Part shown: positions 63,302-64,000 of the stretch, piece by piece
Layout of the letters: every line of letters starts with the position of its first letter
Position numbering within the stretch: the stretch's first letter is position 1
NCBI GenBank assembly: GCA_041649615.1
Contig: JBAZMT010000003.1
Span: forward strand, 1-64,000
Length of the DNA stretch: 64,000 bases
Direction: 5' to 3'
Source of the DNA: JALOAR01 sp041649615
Lineage (GTDB): Bacteria; Patescibacteriota; Minisyncoccia; UBA6257; Colwellbacteraceae
Program-made: the position numbers and the translations under genes
The notes under the pieces: generated by a model
The model's input: the letters and a program-made list of their open reading frames with translations, nothing else
What the model was told of the DNA's origin: nothing
Databases searched by the model: none

Positions 63302-63600
63302 TGGAAGACAAGGAATCGAAGCTCGACAAGATAGCGAATGCACCGGTTGAGACACCGAAGAGACCTCCTTCGTATGAGCCTTCGGTTTTCACTGCCGTCT
63401 TCTTCTCGTTCACTGGTGAGCAAGACAGAAACGTGCGGACGAATTGGCCTGGTGAGTTGCCTCGTGTTGGTGAGACGGTGCAACTCAAGGGTCGCGACAC
63501 CATCTGGAAGATCAGTGGGTTGCAGTGGATATTCGACATCGACCCAAGCGAGCAGCGGTTCCAGCGAGCAGCCGTCATATCACTCGAGAAGTTGTCATGA
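63301..63600 (+). CDS. Hypothetical protein, 99 residues
   Basis: ATG 63301 overlaps the previous stop (TAATGG). Beta-rich core (PSVFTAVFFSFTGEQDRNVR; GETVQLKGRDTIWKISGLQW), acidic N-terminus. Overlaps the next gene (ATGA). Unrecognised. Confidence 0.55.
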   Translation: MEDKESKLDKIANAPVETPKRPPSYEPSVFTAVFFSFTGEQDRNVRTNWPGELPRVGETVQLKGRDTIWKISGLQWIFDIDPSEQRFQRAAVISLEKLS

Positions 63601-63857
63601 GCAAGGAACCACCCAAGGTCTGTGGTGACACTCCTTCAGTGGACGTCACTTGGAAAGTGTTGCTCAACGTTCGACGAGAACCACCGTTGCTTTCGGTGTC
63701 GTACGAAGTCGCAAGGACGGCCTTCAGTGCCTTCCAGAAAGCGAGCCCGAAGTTGGGCAACCCTTCGTTCTCCGGTGTTGTCTGCACGATTGTTGAGGAA
63801 CGGCAAGTCTCCGCGCTGGAACCCAAACGAAAGTTGAAGAGGAAGAGAAAGCTATGA
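63597..63857 (+). CDS. Hypothetical protein, 86 residues
   Basis: Starts within the previous stop (ATGA). Single beta-alpha unit (SVDVTWKVLLNVRREPPLLS; VSYEVARTAFSAFQKASPKL) and a basic tail (EPKRKLKRKRKL). Overlaps the last gene (ATGA). Unrecognised. Confidence 0.5.
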   Translation: MSKEPPKVCGDTPSVDVTWKVLLNVRREPPLLSVSYEVARTAFSAFQKASPKLGNPSFSGVVCTIVEERQVSALEPKRKLKRKRKL

Positions 63858-64000
63858 CGATGTTCACAGTGATCTTGGGCATGCTGAACGCACTACGACC
63901 TTTCTACATGGACGTCGAAAGTGCAGATGCACGAAACGAACGGATGACGGTCATCGCTTTGAGCATTGCTCAGGCAACCGAAGAGGCGACTTGCACAGGA
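63854..64000 (+). CDS. Partial hypothetical protein at the right edge
   Basis: ATG 63854 overlaps the previous stop; the frame is open to the end of the window, giving 49 residues beginning MTMFTVILGMLNALRPFYMD. The first 15 residues are hydrophobic, perhaps amphipathic. The rest is outside. Confidence 0.5.
   Translation, partial: MTMFTVILGMLNALRPFYMDVESADARNERMTVIALSIAQATEEATCTG

Noticed and set aside
1..64000. tRNA genes, integrase, transposase, attachment sites
   Set aside because: Looked for cloverleaf-type sequences and recombinase motifs in gaps and translations; none could be supported by eye.

Overview
The window is a contiguous 64 kb piece of a tailed-phage genome (Caudoviricetes, myovirus-type contractile tail), of moderately high GC content. 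It is densely packed with about 80 genes, all but one on the + strand, many joined by ATGA or TAATG stop/start overlaps. No integrase, transposase, tRNA or CRISPR array was seen. Two lipoproteins, a transglycosylase-like endolysin with a peptidoglycan-binding domain and a holin-like protein point to a Gram-negative host. The small Cys-rich lipoprotein resembles those of Myxococcota, but that host guess is weak.

Layout. (1) 1-28.6 kb is the late module. It starts with the end of a capsid-type protein, then a Gp80-type fibre protein, a 1,116-residue Ser/Gly repeat protein, head completion proteins, and a Mu-type tail cassette in Mu order: gpG, gp37, sheath, tube, tail assembly chaperone, tape measure, gpN, gpP, gp45, gp46, gp47, gp48. 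Fibres, a GT2-like glycosyltransferase and a lysis cassette (holin-like, lipoproteins, papain-like protease, TM/coiled-coil protein, endolysin) follow. (2) 28.64-29.36 kb is the only large non-coding region; it is rich in inverted repeats. (3) 29.4-54 kb is replication and recombination: SF2 helicase, DnaB-like helicase, DnaG-type primase, two HTH proteins, a MoxR ATPase/vWA pair with a sigma-like protein, family B DNA polymerase, a candidate ssDNA-binding protein, RecA/UvsX and SbcD/SbcC. (4) 54-58.7 kb is a probable nucleic-acid modification cluster: QueE-like radical SAM, ParB/Srx-like domain protein, a second radical SAM enzyme, a GT-B-like protein and a PD-(D/E)XK nuclease. (5) 58.8-64 kb holds small, mostly unknown early-type genes, many with paired-Cys motifs, and the single minus-strand gene, which is terminase-small-subunit-like.

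The combination is chimeric: a Mu-type tail but a T4/T5-style autonomous replication apparatus, so this is probably a virulent phage. Points of most interest are an unannotated -1 frameshift product of the tail assembly chaperone (slippery CCCTTTA); the MoxR/vWA/sigma-like operon; the two-radical-SAM modification cluster; a Leu-Pro repeat protein in the baseplate operon; three intergenic copies of a TATCCACACT element, one beside a pair of mutually exclusive hairpins; repeated CTCACCGGTGAG palindromes; a duplicated GCGCGCTAGCGCATG element; and a strongly strand-biased octamer, GCGCTGGA. All functional calls were made by reading translations by eye, without database searches.
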